Below are positions 16,226 to 25,598 of a stretch of 64,000 nucleotides of DNA, one piece after another. The DNA is from Clostridiaceae bacterium (GTDB lineage: Bacteria > Bacillota > Clostridia > Lachnospirales > Lachnospiraceae), in the NCBI GenBank assembly GCA_021200535.1, contig JAJQGL010000086.1, positions 1-64,000 of the forward strand, read 5' to 3'. Every line of letters starts with the position of its first letter. The first letter of the stretch is position 1. The notes beneath the pieces are model-generated. The model did not search any database, was not told the origin of the DNA, and saw only the letters and a program-made list of their open reading frames with translations. The translations under genes and the position numbers were made by a program.

Positions 16226-17563
16226 CTATGCACCATGCACCGGCACATCCAAAAACTCCTCCTTCTCCAGCTGGATTGCCATGGCCCATGCGGGAACTGC
16301 TTTTCTGTCATAGTCCTGCAAAAAAACAAAAGCAGTCTTATAGGACGGTTTCTCTTTCGGATATATCCCTTTTCCGTCTGTAAAATACAAAAGGCCGCAC
16401 AAATTCTGTAATTTTTTGTTTTCAAGCAATTCATTTACATAAGAAAATGCCGGGCGGAAATCTGTCCCGCCGCCGCCCTTTAACACAAAGCCCGCAAACA
16501 GCCTGTCCATCTCCTCCTGTCCGGAAAAAACAATGTCCTCCTGAACTTTCTCATCACACTGGATGATATGGAATTTTGCGTGATGAAAAAAACAGTCCTC
16601 CTGCCGCAGCAGCTGAAAAGTTTCTTTTAAAAACTGCTTCACCAGCTCTCCATTGGTCGAATAGCTGGTGTCAAGCACCACTGCGAAATCCCTGATTTTT
16701 TTGTTTTCCCTGCTTTCCAGCGGTTCAATTAACGGCACATTTTGATACAGCTGCAGCCCGTAAGTATAATATGATAAATCAAATTCTTCCGGATCACAGG
16801 TTAACTCCTCATACTGCACCATAAACTTTTTCAAAAATTCCCGGTAACTCCGGCGGCTGCGCTCTGCCTGCAGCTGACACTGCAAAAGCTGCTGCCCCTG
16901 CTCCTGCTCACTGCCCCGCTGTTTCTGCTCCAGACTAGTCTGGCGCGCTAATTTATTCCATTTCTTCTGCAGCAGAACCTGACTGCTGCCATTTTTTTCC
17001 TCTTTTGGCCAAAAAACATGGTCGTCCGCAAAAAATTCCCGGTACAGCGCCTGCTGCTCCAACGGATCCCTGTCCTGCAGCAGACGGTATATCTGCGCTG
17101 CTGAAATACCCTCATCTACCGTCTCCAGCTCCTGATACATCTGCTGCCTGGCATACGTTTGTATCCGCTTAAGTGACGGAATGTTTAAGTGGTCAATCAC
17201 ATATTCTGCAGCAATATCGCAGGCAATACCCCACACAAAGCGGTCCCTCTTTCCTGCAAGCCAAAGGTGCGAAAAAAGGCAATGCAGTACCGTATGCAGA
17301 TACAAACGGTTTAAATATGCCGGATTCGTTCGGAATACGCGCAAAAGCTGTTCCACCGAAAAATACATTCTCTCTCCATCTGACGCCAGCGTTGTTACCC
17401 GTTTATCTGCCTGCGGCTGCAGTGCCGAAAGCGCTTTTCCAAGATAGCGCAACTGTATATACAGCTCATCATGCACCAGATGCAGAATCTTTTTTGCCAT
17501 TTCCTGTTCCCATGCTGTCTGCGTCTGCTCACTCTTTCTAAAATTCGTCAAATCCGTATTCAT
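16226..17563 (-). CDS. VWA-like domain protein (DUF2201 family)
   Basis: Probable metal-dependent protein-binding partner of the MoxR ATPase. 445 residues. The N-terminal half has a peptidase-like helix HTVLHCLFSHLW followed by GIACDIAAEYVIDH; the C-terminal half is VWA-like with a MIDAS motif DTSYST (VVLDTSYSTNGELV) and a GGGTDFRP loop. Start chosen at the ATG at 17563, which has GAGGGAAACGGGG upstream; the frame opens at a TTG at 17581. It overlaps the LRR gene by 26 bases and ends 77 bases before the MoxR gene. Whether the HxxxH-like residues bind metal is not known. Confidence 0.82.
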   Translation of the reverse strand: MNTDLTNFRKSEQTQTAWEQEMAKKILHLVHDELYIQLRYLGKALSALQPQADKRVTTLASDGERMYFSVEQLLRVFRTNPAYLNRLYLHTVLHCLFSHLWLAGKRDRFVWGIACDIAAEYVIDHLNIPSLKRIQTYARQQMYQELETVDEGISAAQIYRLLQDRDPLEQQALYREFFADDHVFWPKEEKNGSSQVLLQKKWNKLARQTSLEQKQRGSEQEQGQQLLQCQLQAERSRRSYREFLKKFMVQYEELTCDPEEFDLSYYTYGLQLYQNVPLIEPLESRENKKIRDFAVVLDTSYSTNGELVKQFLKETFQLLRQEDCFFHHAKFHIIQCDEKVQEDIVFSGQEEMDRLFAGFVLKGGGGTDFRPAFSYVNELLENKKLQNLCGLLYFTDGKGIYPKEKPSYKTAFVFLQDYDRKAVPAWAMAIQLEKEEFLDVPVHGA

Positions 17564-18626
17564 CCCCGTTTCCCTCTTCAAACCATTCGTTCTGATATTG
17601 CATCAGCGCCCCAATCCCTTCCGTCCACCGGGCCGCCGTCTGCTCCACAAGAAACTGCTTCATCTGCTCCTGCGTAAACAGCCCCTGTGCGCCAAACCAG
17701 TAAAACCATTCCAGATTCCGGTCTGCCAGAAGCATACTTCCCAAAAAACGGGCATGCTGCTTTAGATATCTCCAATAAGACTGCTCCTGCCTGCACTGCA
17801 GCTGCACCGGATAATACAGACGGTTCATCGCTATCTGGCACAGTGTTTTTTCGCTTTCCGCCGGACAGTCCGAAGCAAACACCCTGTCATACTGTTCCAG
17901 GTCAACCACGCCATCCTGAAAACACTGCCTTGCCCGAAAGCCCTCTCCGTCAATGTTTAGTGCAAAAATATGCGCCGGTCCAATCTCATCATATGTCTCA
18001 TAAAATTCCGGATAGACTAATACTGCCTCTGTCCGGCCCTTCCAGGCATCGCCCATCCCGCTTTCCGGGAAAGCCTGCGTTTTCCCATTCTCTCCCTCCG
18101 GCCGGATATTCTTTTTCACCGTCTTTTGAAAAACCACGGTGGTCTTTTGGCTCCGCTGCGCTAAAATCTGCCGGAGGCCGGATTTGTCCGCTATGCCGCC
18201 CCGCAATACAAAACGCTTTAACGCACTGCAATTCATAAATGCGTCGCTGCCAATCTGCGCAAGGGCGGTTCCGAACTGTATTTCTTCCAGGCAGCTGCAC
18301 TGGTAAAATGCCAGATTTCCAAGCCCCTGCACACTGTCCGGCAGGGAAATTCCCTGCAGGTATTTTCCGCCAAGCTCTGTCACATTCTCATGCTGCAAAT
18401 ACGCTTTCACCTGTTCAAAAGACATTTTTTCAGAACCGCTTTTCCCCGGTCCGGCAAGCATACATGCTTCAACATGGCTTGTGCCTGCAAAACAATATGC
18501 CCCAATCTCCCAAACCGGATAGCCTTTAATATGTTCCGGCAGCTTTGCCGATGGGGCATCTCCAAACACCCGTAACAGGCGCAGCTTATTCTCTCCTGCC
18601 GGCTCATAACAGTACCATTGCTTCAT
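17538..18626 (-). CDS. LRR_5 (BspA-like) repeat protein of a MoxR/VWA operon
   Basis: Function unknown. 362 residues, no signal peptide or membrane segment, so cytoplasmic. Residues about 85-145 contain BspA-type leucine-rich units: ISLPDSVQGLGNLAFYQCSCLEEIQF and IGSDAFMNCSALKRFVL. The remainder is unassigned; the C-terminal 100 residues are helical and aromatic-rich. Start at the ATG at 18626 with GGAG upstream. It overlaps the VWA-like gene and follows the small membrane protein by 3 bases. It may act as an adaptor in the MoxR/VWA complex. Confidence 0.72.
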   Translation of the reverse strand: MKQWYCYEPAGENKLRLLRVFGDAPSAKLPEHIKGYPVWEIGAYCFAGTSHVEACMLAGPGKSGSEKMSFEQVKAYLQHENVTELGGKYLQGISLPDSVQGLGNLAFYQCSCLEEIQFGTALAQIGSDAFMNCSALKRFVLRGGIADKSGLRQILAQRSQKTTVVFQKTVKKNIRPEGENGKTQAFPESGMGDAWKGRTEAVLVYPEFYETYDEIGPAHIFALNIDGEGFRARQCFQDGVVDLEQYDRVFASDCPAESEKTLCQIAMNRLYYPVQLQCRQEQSYWRYLKQHARFLGSMLLADRNLEWFYWFGAQGLFTQEQMKQFLVEQTAARWTEGIGALMQYQNEWFEEGNGDEYGFDEF

Positions 18627-18629
18627 AAA

Positions 18630-18896
18630 CTACTCCATTCCGGCATAACGAAGGATTTCATCCAGAAAGCTTAGCCCCACACGGTATAAAACAAAAAGAA
18701 TCGTAATTGCCAGCAATAGAATCAAAATCCGAAAAATCAGAAACGCGATTGCATAAGACCGCTTCTCTTCCGGTGTTTTCTTCCGGACTGCCAGCACAAC
18801 CATATACCAGAAGCCAAAGATTGGAATACTGGAAAAGCATAATATCTGAAACCAGTTCCCGACTTTGCTGAACTTCTCAATTCTTTTTTTCTCCAT
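18630..18896 (-). CDS. Small two-helix membrane protein
   Basis: Unrecognised. 88 residues with two hydrophobic segments (about 12-37 and 49-78) joined by a basic cytoplasmic loop RKKTPEEKRS. ATG with GGAG upstream. It sits 15 bases after PBP1A and 3 bases before the LRR gene, so it is part of the same operon and may anchor the MoxR/VWA/LRR proteins to the membrane. Confidence 0.7.
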   Translation of the reverse strand: MEKKRIEKFSKVGNWFQILCFSSIPIFGFWYMVVLAVRKKTPEEKRSYAIAFLIFRILILLLAITILFVLYRVGLSFLDEILRYAGME

Positions 18897-18911
18897 CCGC
18901 TTTTCTCCTTC

Positions 18912-21695
18912 CTAATCCGTCGGGCTTTGCGTGCTCTCCGGTTCTTCTGTCACCTCCGGCTCCGATGACTGCTGACTGTTGTCTGAAGAAGCCTTCTCAT
19001 CTGTCTTTTCCGGCAGATTCCGGATATATTCTTCATTTTTCTCAAACTGCGCCTTTAACGTATCGTATTCACTGTATGACTCACAGGCATCCAGCGCTTC
19101 CTTCGCCAGTGCAATCAATTCTTCATAATTGTCCGGCCTCTTTTTATAAGTGCGCAGCTTTCGGATTCGCGTCTTGGCAAGCTTAATCCGGCTTTTGCGA
19201 AGCGCCTTTGCCCGTTCTGCCTTTGACTTGTCCCTGCTCTCTTTTGCAAGCAGCTCATTTTCTTCCTTTTGCGCCTTTTCATAGGCCTCCGCCACCTTGC
19301 TCCAGGAAACATTGTCTTTTTTCAGCGAATTATATTTATTTTTCACCCTTGCCGCATAGCTTGACCTGACATCATCATCCTCAATCGAGGCAATCATATC
19401 GTTTACCTCTTCATATGTCTCTACAAACACATAGTATTCTGCGAGACTTTCTGTCGTCAGCTTTTCAAATGCCTTCAGTTTTTTCAAAACCTTTTTCTGG
19501 TATTTTTCATCCTTTAATTCTGCCGCATAATTTGCTTTTTCTGCCAGAATCAGCGTCGAAAAATAATCCTTGCCGGAGGTCCGTTTTCCAGTCGCCGCCG
19601 TTTCGGTTCCCTCACGGATGGAACCGTCTGAATTGTAATTTGCCAAACAGATAGTATCCGGAATAGAAAAATCCTGCGGCTCCTTACTTTTATGAATCTG
19701 ATCCATATAATTTTTCCAGATTGTACCTGCAATCGAAGCGCCGCTTGCGCCAGGCATTGCCTGCGGCGTGTCATATCCCGCCCAAACAACGGTTGTATAA
19801 TATTTTGTGTAGCCGCAGAACCACACATCCTTACCCGAATTTGTCGTGCCGGTTTTCCCTGCGCATATCTGGTCATTTTCCAGTTTTAGCTTGTTGGCAG
19901 TTCCATAGGATTCCGTAAATACCCCCTTTAACACATCCGTCATCAGCCATGCGGCATCTTCGGAATAAACCTGTGTCAGCTCTTCTGTATTTTTATAGAC
20001 TGTGCCGTCTGAAACATGCTCAATCTCCCTAATACAGGTTCTGTCGCTGTAGCTCCCACCATTGGCAAGAGTAGAATATCCCTTTGCCATGTCCACTACG
20101 CGCACGCCTTCCGTAAAGCCGCCCAGCGAAAGGGCAAGATTATCATTGTCGACGTAGCTGATATTGTGAAAGTTCATCTTTTCCAAAAAGGATAATCCAT
20201 ATTCCGGCGTAATGGTATCCAGCACCTGCCATGCCACCGTATTCAGCGACCTTGCCACCGCCTCACGAATCTGTACATTGCCATAATAAGAACCGCCTGC
20301 ATTTTTCGGTCCGTTTGTCAGCTTTTGGTCTGTCACCACGGTAGACGGCGAATATACCCCCGACTCAAATCCCGGCGTATAGTCAATCAATGGCTTGATT
20401 GAGCTGCCCGGCTGCCTTGCAGACAGGTATCCCCGGTTATATTCATCCTCTGTTCCTCTCCCGCCGACAATCGCAACTACATAATTCGTTTCGTTGTCCA
20501 CGCAGACCGCTGCTCCCTGCAGCGCATATTTTCCCGTCTCCTTATCCTTTTCTTTGTTGTATGACAGCCCTTTGTCAACTGCTTTTTGCAGCTTCTTCTG
20601 CTTCTTCATATTGATTGAAGTGTACAATTTGTAGCCGCCCGCGCGGATCTGTGAACATTTTTCGCTGTATACCTCACTGTAACGCTCCTGATAATCTTCG
20701 TAATCGTCCTGATCCTCAAACAAATACTGAAACTGAAATTCATCCTGTTCCATCAGGGCAAGTGCGGCACAATGAATCGCATAGCTGGTCACATAGCTTT
20801 CCTTTTCCCCGTCCTCCGCGATCTGCAGCACCTGAAGTTCCTTCTTTACCGCTGTTTTATATTCTTTTTTTGTAATGACATCCTCCTGATACATTGTCTT
20901 TAGCACTTCATTTCTTTTTTCCAGCGCTGCTTCCGGATTGGTGACCGGATCGTACCCACTCGGATTATTCGACAGACCAATCAGCATGGCCGCCTCATCC
21001 GGCTCCAGCTCACTGCACGACTTTCCAAAATAATACTGGCTTGCCGCCTCCACGCCGTAGCAGCGGTTTCCATAATAATTGCTGTTGCAGTAAAATTCCA
21101 TAATCTGGTCTTTGGTGAATTTTGCCTCTACGGCAGGAGCCAGTAAAATTTCTGCTATCTTACGGGTATAGCTTTTATCCTGGCTCAAAAGATTATTTTT
21201 GATCACCTGCTGCGTAATCGTACTTCCGCCCTGCGTGATCTCCATATTATTTTTCAGAAGGGCAACACCTGCCCTGAGAGTTGCAAGTACATCCACACCG
21301 CCATGTGTTTTAAAACGCTTGTCCTCAACAGCAATATAGCCGTTGTAAATGTATGGAGAAATATCCTGAATCGCTGCATATTCATATCTTCCGGTATTGA
21401 CCGAAGCAACTTCGTTGCCTTTGGCATCATATATGACTGTGTCCTCCGTCATAATGAAATCATCTGCGCTCATATTGACCAGCTTATCAAATGCTTCTTC
21501 CCTTGCCTCCGTAAATACGGGAAGCACTTTAATATACAGACAGATGCCCACAAAAAACAGCAGTACCAGCGCAGATGCCAAAATGCCTAACATTGCGCTT
21601 AACACATTCGCCACTACTCCTGCATAGCTGGCAATGGTACCAAAAATAACCCGGACTACGCCTGCAATTCCTGCAGCTATCTTTTTGTTGTTCAT
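18912..21695 (-). CDS. Bifunctional class A penicillin-binding protein (PBP1A type)
   Basis: Polymerises glycan strands and cross-links peptidoglycan outside the membrane. 927 residues: N-terminal membrane anchor (about 35-60), GT51 glycosyltransferase with the catalytic Glu in VEDKRFKTHGGVD and QGGSTITQQ, then a transpeptidase with the active Ser in PGSSIKPL, the SLN motif (ARSLNTVA) and KTG in CAGKTGTTN. The C-terminus has about 200 charged, helical residues and a Ser/Glu/Thr-rich tail. Start set at the ATG at 21695 with GGAGG 6 bases upstream. First gene of the operon that continues to the MoxR ATPase, with a strong promoter at 21731-21759. Confidence 0.95.
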   Translation of the reverse strand: MNNKKIAAGIAGVVRVIFGTIASYAGVVANVLSAMLGILASALVLLFFVGICLYIKVLPVFTEAREEAFDKLVNMSADDFIMTEDTVIYDAKGNEVASVNTGRYEYAAIQDISPYIYNGYIAVEDKRFKTHGGVDVLATLRAGVALLKNNMEITQGGSTITQQVIKNNLLSQDKSYTRKIAEILLAPAVEAKFTKDQIMEFYCNSNYYGNRCYGVEAASQYYFGKSCSELEPDEAAMLIGLSNNPSGYDPVTNPEAALEKRNEVLKTMYQEDVITKKEYKTAVKKELQVLQIAEDGEKESYVTSYAIHCAALALMEQDEFQFQYLFEDQDDYEDYQERYSEVYSEKCSQIRAGGYKLYTSINMKKQKKLQKAVDKGLSYNKEKDKETGKYALQGAAVCVDNETNYVVAIVGGRGTEDEYNRGYLSARQPGSSIKPLIDYTPGFESGVYSPSTVVTDQKLTNGPKNAGGSYYGNVQIREAVARSLNTVAWQVLDTITPEYGLSFLEKMNFHNISYVDNDNLALSLGGFTEGVRVVDMAKGYSTLANGGSYSDRTCIREIEHVSDGTVYKNTEELTQVYSEDAAWLMTDVLKGVFTESYGTANKLKLENDQICAGKTGTTNSGKDVWFCGYTKYYTTVVWAGYDTPQAMPGASGASIAGTIWKNYMDQIHKSKEPQDFSIPDTICLANYNSDGSIREGTETAATGKRTSGKDYFSTLILAEKANYAAELKDEKYQKKVLKKLKAFEKLTTESLAEYYVFVETYEEVNDMIASIEDDDVRSSYAARVKNKYNSLKKDNVSWSKVAEAYEKAQKEENELLAKESRDKSKAERAKALRKSRIKLAKTRIRKLRTYKKRPDNYEELIALAKEALDACESYSEYDTLKAQFEKNEEYIRNLPEKTDEKASSDNSQQSSEPEVTEEPESTQSPTD

Positions 21696-21730
21696 AAGCA
21701 ACCTCCGTCTGATCTGTAACATTGCATTTC

Positions 21731-21759
21731 ATTATACTGTTTTCTGCTCTTTTTTTCAA
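21731..21759 (-). promoter_or_regulatory. Promoter of the PBP1A operon
   Basis: Minus-strand TTGAAA (21754-21759) and TATAAT (21731-21736), 17 bases apart, about 35 bases before the PBP1A start. Confidence 0.75.
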
Positions 21760-21788
21760 GTTTTTCACGCGGGACAGAGTTTCCCTTA

Positions 21789-21817
21789 TTGACACTGATT
21801 TTAGAGTTGTTTAAAAT
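21789..21817 (+). promoter_or_regulatory. Promoter of tyrA
   Basis: TTGACA (21789-21794) and TAAAAT (21812-21817), 17 bases apart, about 50 bases before the tyrA start and divergent from the PBP1A promoter. Confidence 0.75.
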
Positions 21818-21868
21818 AGGTACTGGTAAATAGCATCACAGGAATATATACAATGAAGGAGAACAGAC

Positions 21869-22744
21869 ATGAACAGGACAACCTCCCGCTCCCATTTCGG
21901 ATTTATCGGCTTTGGGCTGATCGGCGGATCCATTGCAAAAGGGCTTCGGAAAATCTATCCGGACAGCAAACTGATTGCCTATAATTATTACGAGACCCGC
22001 CCGCATCCAAAACTGGAAATGGCAAAAGCAGACGGCGTACTCACAGAAGTCACTGACACATTGGCAGACTTTTCCGATTGTGATGTGCTTTTTTTATGTG
22101 CGCCTGTCATTACAAACGTTGCCTATCTGAAAAAACTGATTCCTTATCTTTCCGAAACCTGTATTATTACTGACGTCGGAAGTGTCAAAGAAAACATACA
22201 TACCGAAATCGAAGCGCTCGGACTTGGCGGGCAGTTCGTGGGAGGGCATCCGATGGCAGGATCCGAAAAAACCGGATATGAACATTCCGACCTGTCTATT
22301 TTTAAAAACGCCTATTATCTGCTGACTCCGACAGAAGAAACTGCACCGGAATATACAAAATGGATGATTGATTTTGCCAATGCGCTCGGCTCTCTCACCA
22401 TGGTAATCGACGCAAAAACCCATGACCGGATCACTGCCGGCATCAGCCACGGTCCGCATGTAATCTCTGCCGCCCTGGTCAACACAGTGGCTTCCCTGGA
22501 TCAGGAGGGCAATTACAGAAAACTGGCAGCCGGAGGCTTTCGGGATATTACGCGGATTGCTTCGTCATCCCCTGAAATGTGGCAAAATATCTGCCTGACA
22601 AACCCGGATGCGATCGAAGAATTTTTAGGACAGTTTATCGCACAGCTGACGCGCGCCAAAGACGCTGTCGCACATGGTGACGGAAAAACCCTGACTGAAT
22701 TTTTTTCCTCTGCCAGAGAGTACCGCAGCACCATACAAAAATAA
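21869..22744 (+). CDS. tyrA: Prephenate dehydrogenase
   Basis: Oxidative decarboxylation of prephenate to 4-hydroxyphenylpyruvate in tyrosine synthesis. 291 residues. The N-terminal Rossmann motif is FGFIGFGLIGGSIAKG; the family motifs GGHPMAGSEKTGYEH and ITAGISHGPHVISAALV follow, with the catalytic His of the SHGPH segment present. The C-terminal helical dimerisation domain is complete. No chorismate mutase or ACT domain is attached. ATG with AAGGAG upstream. Followed by an intrinsic terminator. Confidence 0.95.
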   Translation: MNRTTSRSHFGFIGFGLIGGSIAKGLRKIYPDSKLIAYNYYETRPHPKLEMAKADGVLTEVTDTLADFSDCDVLFLCAPVITNVAYLKKLIPYLSETCIITDVGSVKENIHTEIEALGLGGQFVGGHPMAGSEKTGYEHSDLSIFKNAYYLLTPTEETAPEYTKWMIDFANALGSLTMVIDAKTHDRITAGISHGPHVISAALVNTVASLDQEGNYRKLAAGGFRDITRIASSSPEMWQNICLTNPDAIEEFLGQFIAQLTRAKDAVAHGDGKTLTEFFSSAREYRSTIQK

Positions 22745-22754
22745 TTCCGATACC

Positions 22755-22789
22755 AAAAAGATGTGTGCCGAAGCGTCACAAATCTTTTT
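22755..22789 (+). terminator. Terminator after tyrA
   Basis: A 13-base arm at 22755-22767 pairs with 22777-22789 (one mismatch) around a 9-base loop, ending in TTTTT. It begins 10 bases after the tyrA stop. Its loop base run CCGAAGCGT can alternatively pair with 22834-22842 (ACGCTTCGG). Confidence 0.65.
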
Positions 22790-22855
22790 ATCGCAGGGCC
22801 GAATCTAAATTCGGTCCGCGTCCCTCAGCGAAAACGCTTCGGAACGGAGGAAATT

Positions 22856-25162
22856 ATGCAAATTTTAGAAGGACTAAATCCCGAGCAGGAACGGGCGGTC
22901 AGACACGTCGATGGACCGCTGTTAATTTTAGCAGGCGCCGGTTCCGGCAAAACAAGGGTTTTAACACACCGCATTGCCTATCTGATCAGTGAAAAAAGGG
23001 TAAATCCCTGGAACATCCTTGCCCTGACCTTTACTAACAAAGCCGCCGGCGAAATGCGGGAACGGGTCGACAATATTGTCGGCGAAGGTGCTGAAGCCAT
23101 CTGGGTCAGCACATTCCACTCTACCTGCGTGCGCATTTTGAGGCGCTATATTGAAGCGCTTGGCTACGAGCGCAGCTTTACCATCTATGACAGCGATGAC
23201 CAGAAAACCCTGATGCGGGATATCCTGAAATATCTGCAGCTCGACCCAAAAAAATGGAAAGAACGCGCGGTTCTGAATGCGATCTCTTCTGCAAAGGATG
23301 AGCTGGTCACACCAGAGCAATACGAACTTCGTGCCCAGGGAGATTTTACAAAGGAAATCTATGCACGCTGCTACCGGGAATACGAAAAAAGGCTTCGTGA
23401 TTCCAACGCACTGGATTTTGACGACCTGATCTGCAAAACAATCCAGCTGCTGCAGGAAAACGAGGAAATCCTTTCCTATTATCAGAACCGTTTCCGCTAT
23501 ATTATGGTAGATGAATACCAGGACACAAACACAGCGCAGTTTCGCCTGATCAGCCTGCTGGCAAATTACACACAGGAAGATGGCAGCGTTGTACATAACC
23601 TTTGTGTAGTTGGCGATGATGACCAGTCCATTTACAAATTCCGCGGAGCGAATATATACAATATCCTGAATTTTGAGAGCCAGTATCCACACACGGAAGT
23701 GATCAAGCTGGAAGAAAATTACCGCTCTACCCAGACAATTTTAGACGCCGCCAACTCCGTGATCAAAAACAATACGGTCCGCAAGGATAAATCACTCTGG
23801 ACACACAAACCAAAAGGAGAGCCAATTCACTTTACACAATTTCAAAACGAATACGAAGAAGCCGGAAGTATTGCAGATGCCATCGCTGACGCAGCAGCTG
23901 CCGGCCTGGCGTCTTACAAAGATTTTGCAATCCTGTACCGCACCAATGCCCAGTCGCGTGTTTTTGAAGAAAAACTGCTGCTGCGCGACATCCCATACCG
24001 GATTGTCGGTGCAGTCAATTTCTACCAGCGCCGGGAAATCAAAGATCTTCTTGCCTATTTGCGCACAATCGAAAATGGGCTGGATGACGTCAGCGTTAAG
24101 CGCATTATCAATGTGCCGAAACGCGGTATCGGGCTGACAACAATCGACCGGATCACCCAATATGCACTGGACCACGAAACCAGCTTCTACGGTGCGCTGG
24201 AAAGCTATGAATATATCGACGGGATCAGCCGCAGCGCCGGAAAAATCGCTTCCTTTGTCAGTCTGATCGATTCTTTCAAACGGCATCTGAAAGAACCGGG
24301 TTACAAACTGAGCACGCTGCTGCAAGAAATTATCGAGGAAACCGGATATGCTGCTCTTTTGCGGGAAGAGGGCACGGAAGATGCGCTGGGACGCATTGAA
24401 AATATTGAAGAATTAGCCAATAAGGTTGCTGCCTATGAGGAAAACTGTGAAAATACGCCGACACTGAGCGGTTTTTTAGAGGAAGTTGCGCTGGTTGCCG
24501 ATATTGACAACGTGGACGACAGCAATAACCTGGTTCTGTTAATGACACTGCACAGTGCAAAGGGATTGGAATTTCCGTATGTGTACCTCGTCGGGATGGA
24601 AGATGGCATTTTCCCGGGGTATTCTGCTGTACTGGAAGGGGATGGCGAGGAAATGGAGGAAGAACGCCGCCTCTGCTATGTCGGAATCACGCGTGCAATG
24701 CAAAAGCTTTCCCTCAGCTGCGCCCACTCCCGTTTTCGAAACGGCGAGCAGCAGTTTAACCGCCCATCCCGTTTTATTAACGAAATTCCGCGTTATCTAT
24801 TTCAGCAAAGAAAAACTGCTGCCAAAAAAGCAGCTGCCAGCCAAAAAAACAGTTATTCATCAAGCTGGAATCCGCTTGCAGAGCGCTCTGCAAAGCAGGC
24901 GGCACACAAAGCCTCCGGGAAAGATCTGCTCGCCGGAAACCCAATGATCTCAAAAGGCTTTGCCGGACTGGGCAAACCGTCCGCCAGTCAGCCGGTCACG
25001 ATTTCCTACACCATTGGGGACAGAGTAGCGCACAGCCGCTTCGGCGAGGGAAACGTGCTGAACTTAACCGAGACCAATGGGGATTATCAGGTTGAAGTCG
25101 CATTTGACAATGGCATCCGCCGGAAAATGATGGCTTCCTTTGCAAAACTGAAAAAAAGATAG
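22856..25162 (+). CDS. pcrA: ATP-dependent DNA helicase PcrA (UvrD/Rep family)
   Basis: 3'-5' helicase of nucleotide-excision repair and replication-fork clearance. 768 residues. Superfamily 1 motifs in order: Q motif LNPEQERAV, Walker A AGAGSGKTRV, motif Ia LTFTNKAAGEM, motif II VDEYQDTN, motif III GDDDQSIYKFRGA, motif IV ENYRST, motif V TLHSAKGLEFPYV and motif VI CYVGITRAMQ. The C-terminal PcrA extension with the KxGDxVxHxxFGxG-like stretch (IGDRVAHSRFGEGNVL) is present. Start chosen at the ATG at 22856 preceded by CGGAGGAAATT; the frame is open to 22763. Confidence 0.96.
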   Translation: MQILEGLNPEQERAVRHVDGPLLILAGAGSGKTRVLTHRIAYLISEKRVNPWNILALTFTNKAAGEMRERVDNIVGEGAEAIWVSTFHSTCVRILRRYIEALGYERSFTIYDSDDQKTLMRDILKYLQLDPKKWKERAVLNAISSAKDELVTPEQYELRAQGDFTKEIYARCYREYEKRLRDSNALDFDDLICKTIQLLQENEEILSYYQNRFRYIMVDEYQDTNTAQFRLISLLANYTQEDGSVVHNLCVVGDDDQSIYKFRGANIYNILNFESQYPHTEVIKLEENYRSTQTILDAANSVIKNNTVRKDKSLWTHKPKGEPIHFTQFQNEYEEAGSIADAIADAAAAGLASYKDFAILYRTNAQSRVFEEKLLLRDIPYRIVGAVNFYQRREIKDLLAYLRTIENGLDDVSVKRIINVPKRGIGLTTIDRITQYALDHETSFYGALESYEYIDGISRSAGKIASFVSLIDSFKRHLKEPGYKLSTLLQEIIEETGYAALLREEGTEDALGRIENIEELANKVAAYEENCENTPTLSGFLEEVALVADIDNVDDSNNLVLLMTLHSAKGLEFPYVYLVGMEDGIFPGYSAVLEGDGEEMEEERRLCYVGITRAMQKLSLSCAHSRFRNGEQQFNRPSRFINEIPRYLFQQRKTAAKKAAASQKNSYSSSWNPLAERSAKQAAHKASGKDLLAGNPMISKGFAGLGKPSASQPVTISYTIGDRVAHSRFGEGNVLNLTETNGDYQVEVAFDNGIRRKMMASFAKLKKR

Positions 25163-25233
25163 ATATTATTGGTATAATGTGCTATAATGATGAGCAGACT
25201 GAAAATAAAAAACAGGAAAGGCAGGGGGTTCTC

Positions 25234-25500
25234 ATGACAAATAAGGTTGATGACATTTTAAACAATGTAAAAATTAAAGAATTATTGCACAAAAAGGAGC
25301 TGGAGGAAAAGAACAAAAATACCATCATGATTGTTCTTGCGATTATCGGCGCTGTTGCTGCTGTTGCTGCCATTGCCTATGTCGTATACAAGCATCTTAC
25401 TCCGGATTATCTGGATGATTTTGATTCGGATGATATCTATGACAGCTTTGATGATGATTTTATCGAATTTTCAGATGAAAAGCCGGAAGCAGAGGATTAA
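25234..25500 (+). CDS. Small single-pass membrane protein with acidic tail
   Basis: Unrecognised. 88 residues: a charged N-terminal helix, one membrane segment rich in Ala/Val/Ile (about 31-50) and an acidic C-terminal tail dominated by Asp and Glu. Start at the ATG at 25234 with AGG/GGGGG upstream; the frame is open from 25177. Lies 71 bases after pcrA and is closed by the terminator at 25537-25572. Function unknown. Confidence 0.65.
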   Translation: MTNKVDDILNNVKIKELLHKKELEEKNKNTIMIVLAIIGAVAAVAAIAYVVYKHLTPDYLDDFDSDDIYDSFDDDFIEFSDEKPEAED

Positions 25501-25536
25501 TTTCCCAGCTATCTATACCCATCGAAAATTTAACAT

Positions 25537-25572
25537 AAAAAACCGAAATGGAATATTCCATTTCGGTTTTTT
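25537..25572 (+). terminator. Intrinsic terminator before argH
   Basis: An almost perfectly symmetric palindrome, arms AAAACCGAAATGGAAT and ATTCCATTTCGGTTTT, ends in a run of six T. Symmetry allows function in both directions, but only + genes precede it. Confidence 0.85.
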
Positions 25573-25598
25573 ATGAAAAAAGAAAGGATATATGAACC

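Noticed and set aside
16226-17563. Calling the VWA-like protein an active metallopeptidase
   Set aside because: The helix HTVLHCLFSH has His residues at peptidase-like spacing but no HExxH; catalysis is not supported.
22961-23692. Long minus-strand open frame (about 243 codons) inside pcrA
   Set aside because: A shadow of the pcrA codon pattern; no ribosome site, no recognisable domains.
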